From Xanthostigma xanthostigma (taxonomy: Eukaryota; Arthropoda; Insecta; Raphidioptera; Raphidiidae): a DNA stretch of 64,000 nucleotides. The translations under genes were made by a program, and so were the position numbers. How positions within the stretch are numbered: the stretch's first letter is position 1; each line of letters opens with the position of its first letter. The stretch lies in NCBI GenBank assembly GCA_963575645.1, contig OY754470.1, positions 44,981,201 through 45,045,200 on the forward strand. The letters are read 5' to 3'. Shown here one piece after another: positions 21,321-33,180 of the stretch. Under the pieces are notes generated by a model, which did no database searches, was not told the origin of the DNA, and saw only the letters and a program-made list of their open reading frames with translations.

Positions 21321-21452
21321 AAAATTTAGAAATACCTCTTGAAAAAAAATTGTAAAATCGGTGAGTATTCTTGTGTGATATTAATAAAGTTTTTTAAAAA
21401 TCGATATTTTTGCTTTACCCGCCCCCCAGAAAAAATAATCTACGCCCTTGAC
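21321..21452 (+). mobile_element. Partial copy of the 57-kb hAT MITE (family U)
   Basis: AAAATTTAGAAATACCTC, GTATTCTTGTGTGATATTAA and CCGCCCCCCAGAAAAAATAA followed by TACGCCCTTG match 57135-57322. It abuts the GACGTGATAACG element. Confidence 0.6.
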
Positions 21453-21605
21453 TTCAACAGACAAAAAAGCTTTCAGTGCATTCTATCACTTAAAGACCGC
21501 GCACACTTGTCAAGCACCGGACAGCACGACCAGCACAGCACAACCTCGGGCGTCATCGCGTGCAGTGCAAGGTATCAAACTTTCGACCCTCGTGGTGTAA
21601 TATAC

Positions 21606-21776
21606 TAGGCTCGTTACAAGCAGTCGCGAACGGTAACAGAACCGTACACAGTCTTGTTACTGCGCAAGACTGACTTGTGCACTAGCTCAAAAATCGATAC
21701 TGCGCAAGACAGTCTTGCGCAGTAACAAGACTGTGTACGGTTCCGTTACCGTTCGCGGCTGCTTGAAACGAACCTA
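21606..21776. mobile_element. 171-bp foldback MITE
   Basis: TAGGCTCGTTACAAGCAG and (reverse complement) TAGGTTCGTTTCAAGCAG open arms of about 65 bp that share GCGAACGGTAAC, CCGTACACAGTCTTGTTACT and GCGCAAGACT. A third GCGCAAGAC block lies in the loop. The superfamily is unclear; a TA duplication is possible. Confidence 0.7.
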
Positions 21777-22074
21777 CTATTTACTTCAAAAATTATCAAT
21801 GAAAATCAAGCTGTGAGTGTATGGTCTGTTAATTAAATAATGTTGTTTCATTTTCGGAGTAAACAGTAATTTTACCCCTTTTCTGAAAATATACAAGTCA
21901 AATAATATTACGTACGTATAAAAACAAATGGAGCTAAAAATAAACTTTCTCAACATACATAAAAGAAAAATGCTATCAATATATCTGCGGTCAAATAGCA
22001 AAACCTTTTACGTTAAATTTTCGGTAATAAAATTACATGTTTATTAAGGAAGTACAGTAGTAGGCGTTCTAAGG
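21777..22074. other. Nothing recognised
   Basis: AT-rich unique sequence. Confidence 0.5.
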
Positions 22075-22350
22075 CAGGGGTGTCAGATTGATTTTTCTAA
22101 ACGGCTATTTATAAGATTTAGGGTGTGCTCTAATTTAAAAACTGAAACATATAATAAATTAAAATCTTTATTGAGTTTAAATCAATTTTCATATAAAGGT
22201 AATAAAAAGGGTAAATTATCTTGAGCATCAGGATCCAGACACCTGAGGTCTCTTGTTTTTGATCAGGTCATTGATGTCTGGTGTCATATTTGAGGTAATT
22301 ATTTTCAGAATATTGAATATTGAGATGACTTGAAGGCCGAATCACTGCTC
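22075..22350 (+). mobile_element. hAT-like repeat, copy 1
   Basis: CAGGGGTGTCAGATTGATTT at 22075 is a typical hAT end. AGACACCTGAGGTCTCTTGT and GTGTCATATTTGA recur inverted at 59130-59210, where TATGGCCCGCGACC of the same family type also occurs. The right end is not defined. Confidence 0.45.
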
Positions 22351-22517
22351 TAAAACATTCTTCTTTATAAGGGATATCATTTTTTTTATAATTTGGAGTA
22401 CGTAACTGAAATTTTGCATAAAGAATAACAAAGGTATGCACTAGAACTTCAAGTGGCTAATTTTTACTTTTTTTTAAGTTTTACCATACACACTCGTGTC
22501 CAGTCGGTATTTAAATA

Positions 22518-22974
22518 CAGTAGAATCCGAATAGTACGACTCCGTTTATAACGGCCAACCGCTTTTAACGACGTAAATGCAACCTCAAGTTTGATTTTCA
22601 TAAAACATACTGCGAAAGTATATCCGTTTACTACGACTCCGGTTAAAGCGATCAACCGCTTTCAGCGACTTAATTTATTAAAAGTTGTTCGGTTAAAACG
22701 ACGCACATCTCAAAATGATTCATAATTTCAAGGGCAAATACTTGCATTATCTCGATGCACCCACTCCCTTCCTTCCCAGATGCACGCTGTTTTATTCCCG
22801 AGTAAATTCCATAGTATTTTTTCCCCTTTTGATGAATCACTGCGTTAACTTCGTGTCAACGCACGTCAAAATGAGATATTATTATATAAAATTTCATGCC
22901 GTTTTGTGCGTCGTCCGGTTAGTACGGCGTAATATAGCCGGTCCCTTAACAGTCGCTTTATCCGGATTCTACTG
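22518..22974. mobile_element. pogo/Tigger-like MITE
   Basis: TA at 22516-22517 and 22975-22976 flank inverted ends CAGTAGAATCCG and CGGATTCTACTG. Sub-terminal repeats of ACGACTCCGTTTATAACG and CGGTTAAAACGACG type follow. Size is 457 bp with no transposase. TA target and ends fit the pogo branch of Tc1/mariner. Confidence 0.7.
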
Positions 22975-23472
22975 TATTTCGATTTTCTAAAAAAAAAACC
23001 GACATAAGCCGTTGTGCCTTTTGGCCGCACATATGTTTGTTGGCCGATTGCCAGCAAATATTCAAATTCGATTTTCTTCTTATGCAAGTTTTTATCAAAT
23101 GAAATATATACGTACATGCCATACATGAAGAAATAAAGCTCGCGGTATTGATTTGGAATAAAATATTATAATTTCATATTTTTAAAGATTTATATTTTAA
23201 AAAGTAAAAAGTTAAAAGAGGATCCTCTTTGTATTTTAAAGATGGATGTTTTTTAGTGTCAATAGTGTAACAAAAAAAATACCTTTGAAGAGGCATGCTG
23301 GGTTGCAGAAAACATTGTCAATTTGAAATAACTAATAGTGAAACAGTGTTGCGAATTGTCGAAATCGATTCAGCTTGAACTTTTCTGTAAGTTCTGTTAA
23401 TATAAAACAGGCCAAAATCGTTTAGTTCCTTAAAAAGTTGCAGATTTGCAAAACGCATCAAAACATGAAAAG

Positions 23473-24108
23473 TTCAATAAATAAAATTATCGACCAATTT
23501 TTCAGACAATATATTAACAAAAATTATTAATAATACAAAGAACGGATCTAAAAATATAAAAAAATAATTAATAATTAGTTTTTATTTATTTTGAATGCAA
23601 TTCGTGATAATTTTTTTAAAATATAGATATTGAAAAAATAATAACAAACAATGTTTTATTACGTAGTCATGGAAATAATTTGAGCACCTATAAAGAAAGA
23701 AAAATTATTAAAAACAAATTATTTCAAAATAATATTATATATATTACTTAAATTTTCCGTATCTAATTGAGCATTGAGAGAATTTGTATTTGATTTTATA
23801 TGTAACATTTCCGAAATATTTCATTAAAAAAAATTAGTTTCATTATCTAAAATTTTTATATCATCCCAATTAATTTTGTGGTCAAGTTCTAATTTGTGTT
23901 TAGTTATTACATTATGTTTGTCAGGGATTAATTTATGATTATTCTGGTGTTCTCTTATTCTTATTTTAAGAGCTCTTTTTGTTTGACCAATATAATTCTT
24001 ATTACAATTTTCACAATTAATTTTATATACAACATTATGCTTTTGTAATTTATTAATTTTATCTTTTCCCTTTTTAATCAGACGTTAATCAAAGATTTGA
24101 AAGATTTG
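23473..24108 (-). mobile_element. 5'-truncated Penelope-like element with target duplication
   Basis: AAAACATGAAAAG is present at 23460-23472 and 24109-24121, a perfect 13-bp duplication. Within, the minus strand carries a GIY-YIG remnant (23719-24072), then about 240 bp ending ATTGGTCGATAATTTTATTT near 23480. That terminal block recurs at 17640, 35733 and 39653-39990. The element is truncated upstream of the endonuclease, so the reverse transcriptase is absent. Confidence 0.75.
23719..24072 (-). pseudogene. GIY-YIG endonuclease remnant of a Penelope-like element
   Basis: On the minus strand the frame reads HNVVYKINCENCNKNYIGQT, then KRALKIRIREHQNNH, then KHKLELDHKINWDDIKILD. The VYKI...NYIGQT block is the GIY-YIG signature, the arginine in RIREH is its expected catalytic residue, and the paired cysteines and histidines are those typical of Penelope-like proteins. 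After a T-run at about 23825-23832 the frame shifts by one and ends SLNAQLDTENL...ILK with a stop at 23719-23721. This domain normally lies at the C-terminus, after the RT. One frameshift plus truncation makes it non-functional. Confidence 0.8.
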
Positions 24109-25019
24109 AAAACATGAAAAGATTTACTACATTTGGAAAAATATATAAATATCCCCAATATGCTTAATATTGCCGTGTCTTATATAGAAAAAAGTACACT
24201 GCATCGATTAGTCCTAAGCGCAAATTCGTATCTCGATTAGTTTAGACGCTATGACAGTTTAAAATGTTTAAAAATTTAAACAGTTCAAAATCGGCTATAT
24301 CTCCAAAACTCATAGAAATACAGGGTTGCTGATGGTTGGAATCGATTCAGAATGACTTTTTCTATAAGTACGCATAATATCAAACGAAACAGAAACTTTT
24401 TTTTCAAAAATTTTCCAATTTTGAAAGAAGGGTACCTCCTTCTTACTTTTCCTGTTTTTCAAAAAACCGTGAAATCTTCCAGATATTGTTCACATACGAC
24501 TTATAACTGAGGTTATTCTTACAGAAAAAATCGCGTTGAATCGATTCCGATCACTCCCACCTCCGTATCGTTAGTCGTTTAGAAGTTATGGCGATTTTAA
24601 GTTTTTCTCAAATAATATAAATAAACGCTCGTATCTCTGAAATTAAAACTGATACATGGGTTACGGGTTGTCGGAATCGATTCAGCTTGACTTTTTCTAT
24701 AATCTGATATAAAACAGGCCAATAATCATTTAGTGTTTTAAAAAGTTGCAGATAATAAACGCTCATATCACTGAAATTAAAAGTGATACAGGGCTGCGGA
24801 TGGTCGGCTTCCTCTTATATATAGGATACAGATTTGTTAGAAGTGACAAGAAATTCTTACATTGACCACAGGGAATAGTATCATAGTCTAAATATTTAAT
24901 ATTATTCTCGTTTGTTTACCCCATCTGTCTGTGCATCTTAATTTTGATGCGCTTCATTGAAGTATTATTGTCATCATATATCTCTAAACATGTAGGAGTA
25001 GATTCGCGAACTCGGCTGT

Positions 25020-25245
25020 TTCCGTTAACTTTTCGAGGTTATCCGTCGTGGTGGTAATATTACATAACTGTGCGTCAGCTGCCGGTTTGTTGATCAGTTC
25101 CTTGCCGTCAGTGTGATCGTGTCGTCTGTACTGGAACCGTCGTGGAATTCCGTGTTTTAGTCAGTTCAGAAAGTGAGATTCTCGTGTATTTTTATTATTA
25201 AAGAAAAAACACGTGTTTGGGGAAACGTTTTTATCGCTGTAAGTT
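25020..25245 (+). promoter_or_regulatory. Promoter and first-exon-like island
   Basis: This is a locally CpG-rich, non-repeated block in very AT-rich surroundings. It holds an arthropod initiator-like TCAGTG at 25108-25113, a downstream CCGTCGTG about 28 bases later, and a donor-like ATCGCT|GTAAGTT at 25238/25239. Together these would make a non-coding first exon of about 129 nt on the plus strand. No ATG-led frame of note is inside. This is inference only; no TATA box was seen. Confidence 0.3.
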
Positions 25246-26226
25246 AAAAATAAACTATCGTTTTTTTTACTTCTAGGCTATTTTTAATCTGTCGTATAAT
25301 ATATATGTTTATCCACTTTTATTTTAATAACCCATATTTTTAAAATGACACACTGTTTTTTGTTTTGGGTTTGAAAACAAATTAAGATAAAAGCGTGTTT
25401 TTTACATTAGACGTGTTGTTAATAAATATATTATAATGGATTGTTTGTTTTGAGGCAATTCGTACAATTTGTAATTAAAAATTAGTTAATTTTGCCGCAA
25501 AAAAATATGTTCCGCACTTTGTTTAAATTTTATTTAAAGTACTACATTATCAATGAATGTTTTTTTTTCATTAATTAATTGATAAAAAATAATAGCGTGG
25601 TATCTTTATTGTCCAGATTATAAATATGTTTTGTACCTATTTTGATATTGTAATTTTTATTATGCACTTATTTTGCAATCATAAAATTGTTTTGTAAATG
25701 TTTATTTTTGAATTATTTAATACTTTTTATTGATAGGTATGTTAATTAAATTTTAATAGTATTATTTGCGATTTTATCACATTATTCGTGTACTAATTAA
25801 AAATATTTATATTAATCATACAAACCATCAAAACAAACAAATAAAATAACAACGCACTCTCAACCTGTTCTTTCATTCTCTTGCGTGTTTTTCGTGTATT
25901 TTTTTAAAATTGGTGTATTATTTATTGATATGTGTCTGCGTCACTCAAAAACAACTGGGCCTATTTTTGTAACAGATGTTATTATAATTGATGAGATTAG
26001 ATTACAGACAATCGAACTATACCATTGATATCTAAGTTTAAAAAATAGGTTATTTGTACTCGACTACACTCGAATTAAAATACTTTAATATTAGCTCGAA
26101 CGAATTTCCTTGGAAAAATTGACACCAGCACCCGTAAAGCCGCGAACAAAAGCTAGTATCGAATACAACACGAATTCGAAACCTCCATGATGGCGACATG
26201 TGTCAACAGTAGATCGTTCATTAAAA
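25246..26226. other. AT-rich unique sequence
   Basis: No repeat copy or coding frame was recognised. It would be the start of an intron if the 25.1-kb island is a first exon. A SINE-head-like GCGAACAAAAGCTAGTA (minus) lies at about 26140-26158. Confidence 0.4.
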
Positions 26227-27470
26227 AAAAAGTCCGGTCAAGTTCGAGTCGGATTCGCGCACCGAGGGTTCCGTTAAAAACTTGTATAGGTATGTAAATA
26301 GTTCGTCTATCACGGGAATCGAGTGTCGAAGATTTGTTCCGCTCAGCCGTTGTCCCCATACATCGACAAACGTCGCGATCAATTTGCCAACTACAGATGA
26401 ACTTCTGAACAGCATTGTACCTGGTGGCTATATCTGACAGACTAGTTGTCGTACCGTGTTGTATGCGAGAGTTCTTATATTGTGCTGTATAAACGCACCG
26501 GTAGCGGACGCTTGTTTTGTGTTAGAACTGTTACTGTGTACGTGCGTATCATGTTGCGGTATAAAAATATTTTTTTTGTGATGTAACTACAAATTTACGG
26601 TTTTCGGATTTTTCCCTTTACTCATGCTATAAGACATTGCTTCTTGCCAAAGGACCCCGCACGGAACATATGGGAATCGGCCCTCGGTTAAAATCTTCCA
26701 TACTCGGGGATATTATCCAAAAATCGACGCTGATCAAAAGTCTCCATGGGCACGAAGTCCGGAAATGCGATCCCGGGGAGTTATTATTATTTTGATTGCA
26801 ATAAAAGTATACTTTTATTGCAATCAAAATAGGGAAAATGAGCAAATGCACCCGTCTCCTTGTGATATTCTATTATAGACATATCTACATCGCATAGATA
26901 TATCATATACAGTATATATGTCGCCGGGATATTGTCAAATCCGTGATTTTGTAATTTCACTAGTGAAATTACAATATCAGGATTGACAAAGATTCGTGAT
27001 ATTATAATTTCACTAAGTGAAATTATAATATCACGGGTTTGACAATATCCCGGCGACATATATACTGTATGTGATATATCTATGTGATATATGTAGATAT
27101 GTCTATAATAGAATATCACAAGGAGACGGGTGCATTTGCTCATTTTCCCTATTTTGATTGCAATAAAAGTATACTTTTATTGCAATCAAAATAATAATAA
27201 CTCCCCGGGATCGCATTTCCGGACTTCGTGCCCATGGAGACTTTTGATCAGCGTCGATTTTTGGATAATATCCCCGAGTATGGAAGATTTTAACCGAGGG
27301 CCGATTCCCATATGTTCCGTGCGGGGTCCTTTCATGATTCTAGGTCAACGGGAAGTACCCTATACTCTATAGGTTTTGATTCCCAAGAGTCTTGACAGAT
27401 AGACAGACGGACAACAAAGTGATCCTATAAGGGTTCCTTTTTTCTTTTTGAGGTACGGAACCCTAAAAAC
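26227..27470 (+). mobile_element. Lepidopteran repeat (family D) with foldback core
   Basis: Starts GTCCGGTCAAGTTCGAGTCG and CGCACCGAGGGTTCCG, and ends GGACAACAAAGTGATCCTAT then GAGGTACGGAACCCTAAAAA. These are the two ends of a repeat I know to be widespread in moth and butterfly genomes. Between them lies the large palindrome 26650-27331. No coding capacity. The open frames seen in the arms are by-products of the inverted repeat. Confidence 0.65.
26650..27331. repeat. Near-perfect 330-bp inverted repeat with nested palindromes
   Basis: Arms 26650-26981 and 26998-27331 are almost exact complements, from AGGACCCCGCAC outside to GACAA inside. Each arm holds its own palindromes: a 40-nt one centred on GTATAC (TTGCAATAAAAGTATACTTT and complement) at 26790-26831 and 27151-27192, and TAATTTCACT/AGTGAAATTA hairpins at 26950-26982 and 27003-27036. 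The low divergence between arms points to a recent origin or ongoing arm correction. Confidence 0.9.
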
Positions 27471-29424
27471 ATTGATAATTTACTTTATACGTATATATTT
27501 GGATAAAATATAATATTTTGATGTACTTATATAATGTCGCAGTCAGTTTCTCTGTTGTTAATAGTTTTTATATCTTGTAGAGATAATTGCGTAAGTGGTT
27601 TGTCCTTGATTCGTCTAGATCTCGATGCAGGAGCGCGGTTCTGTATATTATTTATCGTAATAATATACAATTAATATATAGAGTTTAGAAGACAGTAGAT
27701 AGGAATTTGTACAGAATGTCTTGTTTATTTAACCCTTTTAAGGACGCGTGGAATCCTATTGGCTTTGAGAATATAGAACTATTTTGTTTTTCTTTTAGGC
27801 TATCGGTAGCTAGGCTAACTCAGGCTTAGCACGAAATAATATTTAAAAATGATAAATTGAAAATATAATTTACTAATCCAATTTACCAGATCTCGGGTTA
27901 GAACTTGGTAATTGGGGGCTTGTAATAGAGATATGGAAACAAAGTTATATGTAATTGAAGTTAAAAGTTTATTTTTAAAAATAATAATACATTTAAAATT
28001 TCTGCTTCTATCTATCTACTTAATAAAACTTGAACACTGACTGACTGACTGATCCAGAAGCATGAACTTGCACAGGCGTTTCATATATTATAATATAACG
28101 TAAGAAAGAATTTTTGATAATTGATCCTCTAAGAGGGTTAAATATTTAAATTAAAAAAAGGTAATGTTGGTTAATTTTAGATGATACTGTAGTGGCGGAC
28201 TTTCGATAAATAGCCAACAAATAATATTGTAATACGGTGGAGCTGAAGGCTTCACTTTAAAATATACAGTGGATTCTTCATTATCAATAAATTGTCAGAT
28301 TATCGGGTAATTAAAAAATAGCTCCGTTGGGCAGTCTGTGCTCTGGTTCAGTGATGTAAAAAAGTGTGAATGAAGTATAGTTCAGGCAATCTATACTTTA
28401 TAGAAGAATTAAAGTATTGTAGAATTTTTTGACAATGAACTCACGAGCCGTAGGAATAAGGTATCAAAAAAGTTCCCACCTAAATCGTTGTCGGAACATT
28501 CTTTTTTGAGCGAAAAATTTGTTGATTAGTGAATAACAAAATCGAGTTTTGTTAGTATGGTAGTTATGGAAATCGTTAATTCATTACAGAAAATCGTTCC
28601 ATACAAACTGTATACGAACCTCCCTTTGGCGCCTGGTTTGTGTTGCATTTTGTGTGAAACGATATTATTTTCTTAAATCGCATTTCTAAATCATTTATTT
28701 TACGAAACATTTACCGCTAAAAATGTTAAAATGTATTGATGTGATGTTATATGGTTAAAACTATTCAATTATAACTTCTGCATTTTGTGTATAAATCTGA
28801 TATTACAAATGAGCGAAAAAATGCTGGCAGTGACTAAAATCATGATATCTTGTTGTAATCATTTGTTGTTATAATTTCAGTGCATTGTTTTGTTTTTAAA
28901 TTATCAGTTTTACAGTTCAGTACCTATGCTTTAACAATTAATTGCATGTAACAATAGTTTATTTACATTCCATAAATGTCATTAACTTTGATAAAAATGT
29001 TCTTCACTGAATATAGTTCTATAATGAATAAATCAAAGATGAGTAAGCATATGATTATTGAATTGTTTTTTTTTTTTTAGTTTCATTTATAGAATTTATG
29101 TTATTAAACCAAATGCACTGTCAATATTTGGGCATCGAATACAGAAAATATAGTTAACTGTAGCCCGACAATGACAGCCGCCTGTTTTTGTTTGGTTTTT
29201 AGTCGGAAACCGAAACTTTTTTTTCGAGTGTGTGATGGGTGGAAAATGGTTTTCAACCCACCTCCGTTGCGAATAAATTGTAACAGATTTTCATATAACA
29301 TTTCAATACAATTTCCAGCGTAAGTTTATAAAAAAAACCGTGTGTTACAAAATCGCCTGCCATGGCATAATAAAGTTAAACAGTAAATTTACGTTTCCTT
29401 AGAAAATTAACCTTGAACAATTAA
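27471..29424. other. Long unique AT-rich stretch
   Basis: No gene, RNA or bounded element recognised. A pogo-like ATACAGTGGATTCTTCATTATC occurs at 28262-28283 without a partner. Confidence 0.45.
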
Positions 29425-30319
29425 GGACGTAGCTGGTCTTCGGGTTTTGAAAAAACGAATTTATTTTTTTTACATTTTTAGTAAGTATAATATATTGAGA
29501 AAATACTGTAAAAATTTTAGACTGAAATATTAAATATTTACAAAGCTATAGCATATAGTCGAGAGCAGCAACGATCTTACGGCAAGACTCTTACCTGCTC
29601 TTACCTCTCAATTGTTATCACGTTACCCTTATACTCTCGCAGAGTAGAGCAAACAAATTAACAGAAAACGATGCCTTTGACGAAACTGAAAGGTTTAATA
29701 TACACCAGGCATAGCTGATTAGTGTAAATATTGATTTTTTTTTTGTAAGAAATCTGAAATTAAAACTTTAAACGCGTTTTTCTCAAAACTACGTTTTTCT
29801 AAGTGGCGCGGGTGATTGAAACAATTGTATACAACCGATTGCTTTCAGTTTTGCACAGGGTATTCTACACAACAATAGCTCCGTCCGGTACTAGAATTAC
29901 TTAATTATAAAAATTATTTCTATTTTTTTAAACCGATTTTCAACGAAAAAATCACGATTTTCTCGTTGTTTTTTTTCTAAAACCCGCCATTTTGTTATTT
30001 ATCAATAAAAATGTTTATTTCTAGTACGGGATAGAGCCACAAGCCTACGAAACAATAACCAATTTAATTTTTATAATTCAGTTGACTCCAAGTGACGTTA
30101 TCACCCGCGCTGCCCACCTACCTCCACTTAAAGTTGTCTACTTTAGGTTAAAAAAACAATTATAAAATGGCGTAAAATTAAGCAGAAAATTTTTTTTGTC
30201 TTAGTTTACGCTGTCAGTAAAAACATGTAACAAAATTGAAAACATCGTACATTATTTTGATATTAAAAAAAATTTCTGAAATAACGGTTGAAAACGAGCC
30301 TGAACATAGGACTACGTCT
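29425..30319. mobile_element. TTAA-flanked element with GACGTAG ends
   Basis: TTAA at 29421-29424 and 30320-30323 bound inverted ends GGACGTAGCTGG and (reverse complement) AGACGTAGTCC. The 895-bp interior is AT-rich with no open frame of note. It belongs to a TTAA-targeting group like family C, with different ends. Confidence 0.5.
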
Positions 30320-30751
30320 TTAAGCAAAATATCTGATTAAACGTTTTGAAATGTATAACGCATAGGTACATTTAATATGCATGGAATACAGTAGCTGTTC
30401 GAACCTTTTAATTTATTTTTATTGTTGAACTAACCTTGGTTATTAAACACACCAGACTGTGATTAATCAAAGTCCAACTGTATTAATTAAATCGTATGAA
30501 AGCCTCGTCTAATTTTAGTTGGTCTATATGCATGAGAGGTGTTCAACCACAGCCTGCTTTGTCTATCAGGCCGCAACATTCGTTAGTGATGTCACACCGT
30601 CAGTCGTTCTGAACTGATCACATCGAAATTCGATGACTGCCTATATTGTTTTGATATCGCTCGTCGTGTTTTGTTTACTGATTGAACGTGATAGTTTAAT
30701 AATTATAGCAGAATGAGACCAACATTTTGAATTCGATTCCGAATGACATAC

Positions 30752-30835
30752 CTTAACATTTCTACTTATTACATCCTGTGCAATTCGGGCTTGTCTTGAT
30801 GTCAGCTCTGGAGGTATAAAATCAACTAAACCCAC
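30752..30835 (-). CDS. Candidate exon, unknown product
   Basis: The minus strand reads GLVDFIPPELTSRQARIAQD then VISRNVK, ending at a good donor AAG|GTATGT (30751/30752). A TAG stands immediately before the frame at 30836, where GTAG or TTTAG (30826) could serve as acceptors. Both have poor pyrimidine tracts, which weakens the call. With the first acceptor the exon is 84 nt, phase 0 at both ends. The peptide looks structured and charged but I do not recognise it. The sequence is unique in the window. Confidence 0.3.
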
Positions 30836-31217
30836 CTACCTTTGCATGGACTTACAGGCTGTTTAAAAATAACTTCGTGGAATGGTAGAAACTAGAAGGC
30901 ATTGAGATAATGTTTGCATAGTTTCTGCGTTACTGGTTATTTGTCGGATTTGTATCTTGTTGAATATAAAAATTGGGGACCAGTACGATAACTCGATGTG
31001 CCCAAATTTTGACTTTTTTATTTAAGTCGTAGAAAACGTTAAATTTTGACGTCCAAAAAAAAATTTTAAATCGGGATCTTTGTGTTTTATTTAATTAGCT
31101 TCTCATTACTATAATACAGGGAAAAGTTCAAGCTTTTATTTCTGTTAATCATAGCATAAATTAATTCTGTCTGGGCTTATATTTGATTTTATGAGTTTTC
31201 TGTTTTATGTTACTATT
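30836..31217. repeat. Short dispersed repeat in unique sequence
   Basis: TCGTAGAAAACGTTAAATTT followed by ACGTCCAAAAAAAAA at 31020-31070 recurs at 38618-38655 with a preceding TCGATGTGCCCAAA/TTCGATGTACCAAA match. Nothing else was recognised. Confidence 0.45.
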
Positions 31218-31423
31218 TCATTGAAAATAATACGAATACCTGGCAAAAAAATAAAATTTAAAAATACTTTTTAAAAAAGAATGTGTAAAATTAGTTTGGG
31301 AATTAATATTTTGCTTGACGTCTTCCTTCGTGAACAGGCATTCTTGTGTGATATTAATAAAACTTAAAAAAATATTGATATTTTTGCGTAACCCCCCCAG
31401 AAAAAAGTATATCTATGCCCTTG
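31218..31423 (+). mobile_element. Partial copy of the family U hAT MITE
   Basis: TTGAAAATAATACGAATACC, GTTTGGGAATTAATATTTTG, ATTCTTGTGTGATATTAATA and CCCCCCCAGAAAAAAGTATA with TATGCCCTTGG match 57115-57322. The left G-rich end is missing. Confidence 0.6.
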
Positions 31424-33180
31424 GAAATATGTCTCATTTGAACAGTAATTAATTCTTTCAATTTTATCGTAAATTAGACTCTCTGGGGCCCTTGGCTTAA
31501 AAAAAATTGTAGACCACAGATTGTCGGCATTATTTTTGAAACATTCTGTGTACAATAATATTATGGGACGAACAGATTCGACAGGCGGTGTTTGAGCCGG
31601 CATGACGTGTTTATTCAGGGTCATGTAAAACGACCTTGCTCAATATCATGTACAGTGAAATCTCTCTCCACCGGACGCTGACTATTCATAATAAAGGTGG
31701 GGCCGCCTTGTCAAAACACTTCATATTTTATGTTGTTATCGTCCTGTTTAAAGTATTGATGTGGGAAACATGAAAAAGTGAGGTTAGTATTTTAATAAAT
31801 GGACACGAGACGCTTTTGGCATTTTACTATTTTTAATTTTCAATAATGAAATTTGAAGTATGAGTAGAAATGAACAGAAAATTAACTGGTTAAGTGCAAT
31901 AACGAACATTTTGGTAACTGATTGTCATCCGCCGCGATAGTTGAAGTTTCGAGTGTGAGTCCCGATAGTGACACTGTTGGAAAGTATTTGTTACAATGAC
32001 TGTGTGTTTTGAACAACAATAGCAAACACTGTACTATAAATTTTTAATAATAATATTCTTTCGTAATTGGCATTTGCTATTTTTTTTACTTTCCAGTACA
32101 TTGGGCAGTTATAGCAAAGGGCCCGAAAACAAAAAAAAAATTTTTTTTTCAATGTCAGCACTATTTTTACACACTAAAAAATGTATATACTAATGTATAA
32201 TTGTATATGTGTGTACGTGTACGTACGTACATGAGCATTTCTTTCTGGTGCGAAATTTTGAGAATAAAAAATGGTATCGACTACCTATCTTGGGGTGCCA
32301 GTCGACGCATATTAACGTAAATATGATCTGAAAGGATTTTTTTCAAAATCGGTTTAGTCGTTCTTTTTCTTTGAATAAAAAAAACTTCAAAAAAGAGCAT
32401 TTTAAACGAAAATTAATAGAAAGCACATATAATTTTTTAATTAATTCCACCTCCCTCTAAAAGTATTAGGTCAAAAATTGTGAGAAAAAACAGACATAAA
32501 AAATCCGGCAAAACTGTAGCGAAGGTTATATTTCCGTTAGTTTTTTTAAGATATGGTGTAAAATGGTTATATAATTTTAATGTTATAATATTTAATATTT
32601 TAATAATTAACAAAAAAGATAATGCATCTATAGAGACCATTCAGCCTAACGATTCACAAACATTACAATTTACAATAAAATATTTTTTTATGGTTTTAGA
32701 AATATATTCAAAATATCATCAACTATCTAAATTGCACATAACATATAAAATTATCACTGTTTTTTTATACATTTATTTTGTAAATTGAATACTATTGAAT
32801 AAAAAATATTATACATTATTGAATAACTGAATGAAAATGTTTTAATGTAAAAGTTGAATGAACGAATTACTGGTAGGTAATCCGCATCAAATTATATATT
32901 AATCGATATTAATGAATATCAAATTGTGTAGGACATTATGTAATTAATAATTAATTAATTAATAATTTACATACGGGTTAAATGTGTGATCATTTAATAT
33001 TTATTGTAATGTCCGTTTCAATTCTGTTAAATGTTTTAAATATTTAATTTTACGGTTTTGTTTATTGGTCAGACAAATTATCGGGTGGACGATTCAATCT
33101 AACCAAATAGATTGAAATTAACACTTGTTGTCAGTTTTAGTTATAATAAAATATAAAATAATTTCAAATGTATAAAATAC
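31424..33180. other. Unique AT-rich stretch
   Basis: No supported gene. A 102-codon frame at 32480-32788 is low-complexity K/I/N/F/Y sequence expected from AT-rich DNA. AGTTGAAGTTTCGAGTGTG with CCCGATAGTGACACTG at 31938-31983 is a diverged match to 35640-35685. Confidence 0.4.

Larger units (their letters stand above)
23330..24830 (+). repeat. Degenerate tandem repeat array, interrupted
   Basis: At least four diverged units share AAACGCTCGTATCTCTGAAA, ACAGGGTTGCGGATGGTCGG-like, AATCGATTCAGCTTGACTTT and AAACAGGCCAAAATCATTTA blocks, at about 23340-23455, 24290-24400, 24520-24600 and 24610-24820. The first unit is cut by the Penelope-like insertion at 23473-24108. Confidence 0.5.

Noticed and set aside
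26627-27372. Identical long frames on opposite strands
   Set aside because: They are mirror images created by the inverted repeat, not two genes.
32480-32788. 102-codon plus-strand open frame
   Set aside because: Low-complexity K/I/N/F/Y composition with no motif, and the opposite strand is also open. This is expected in AT-rich DNA.
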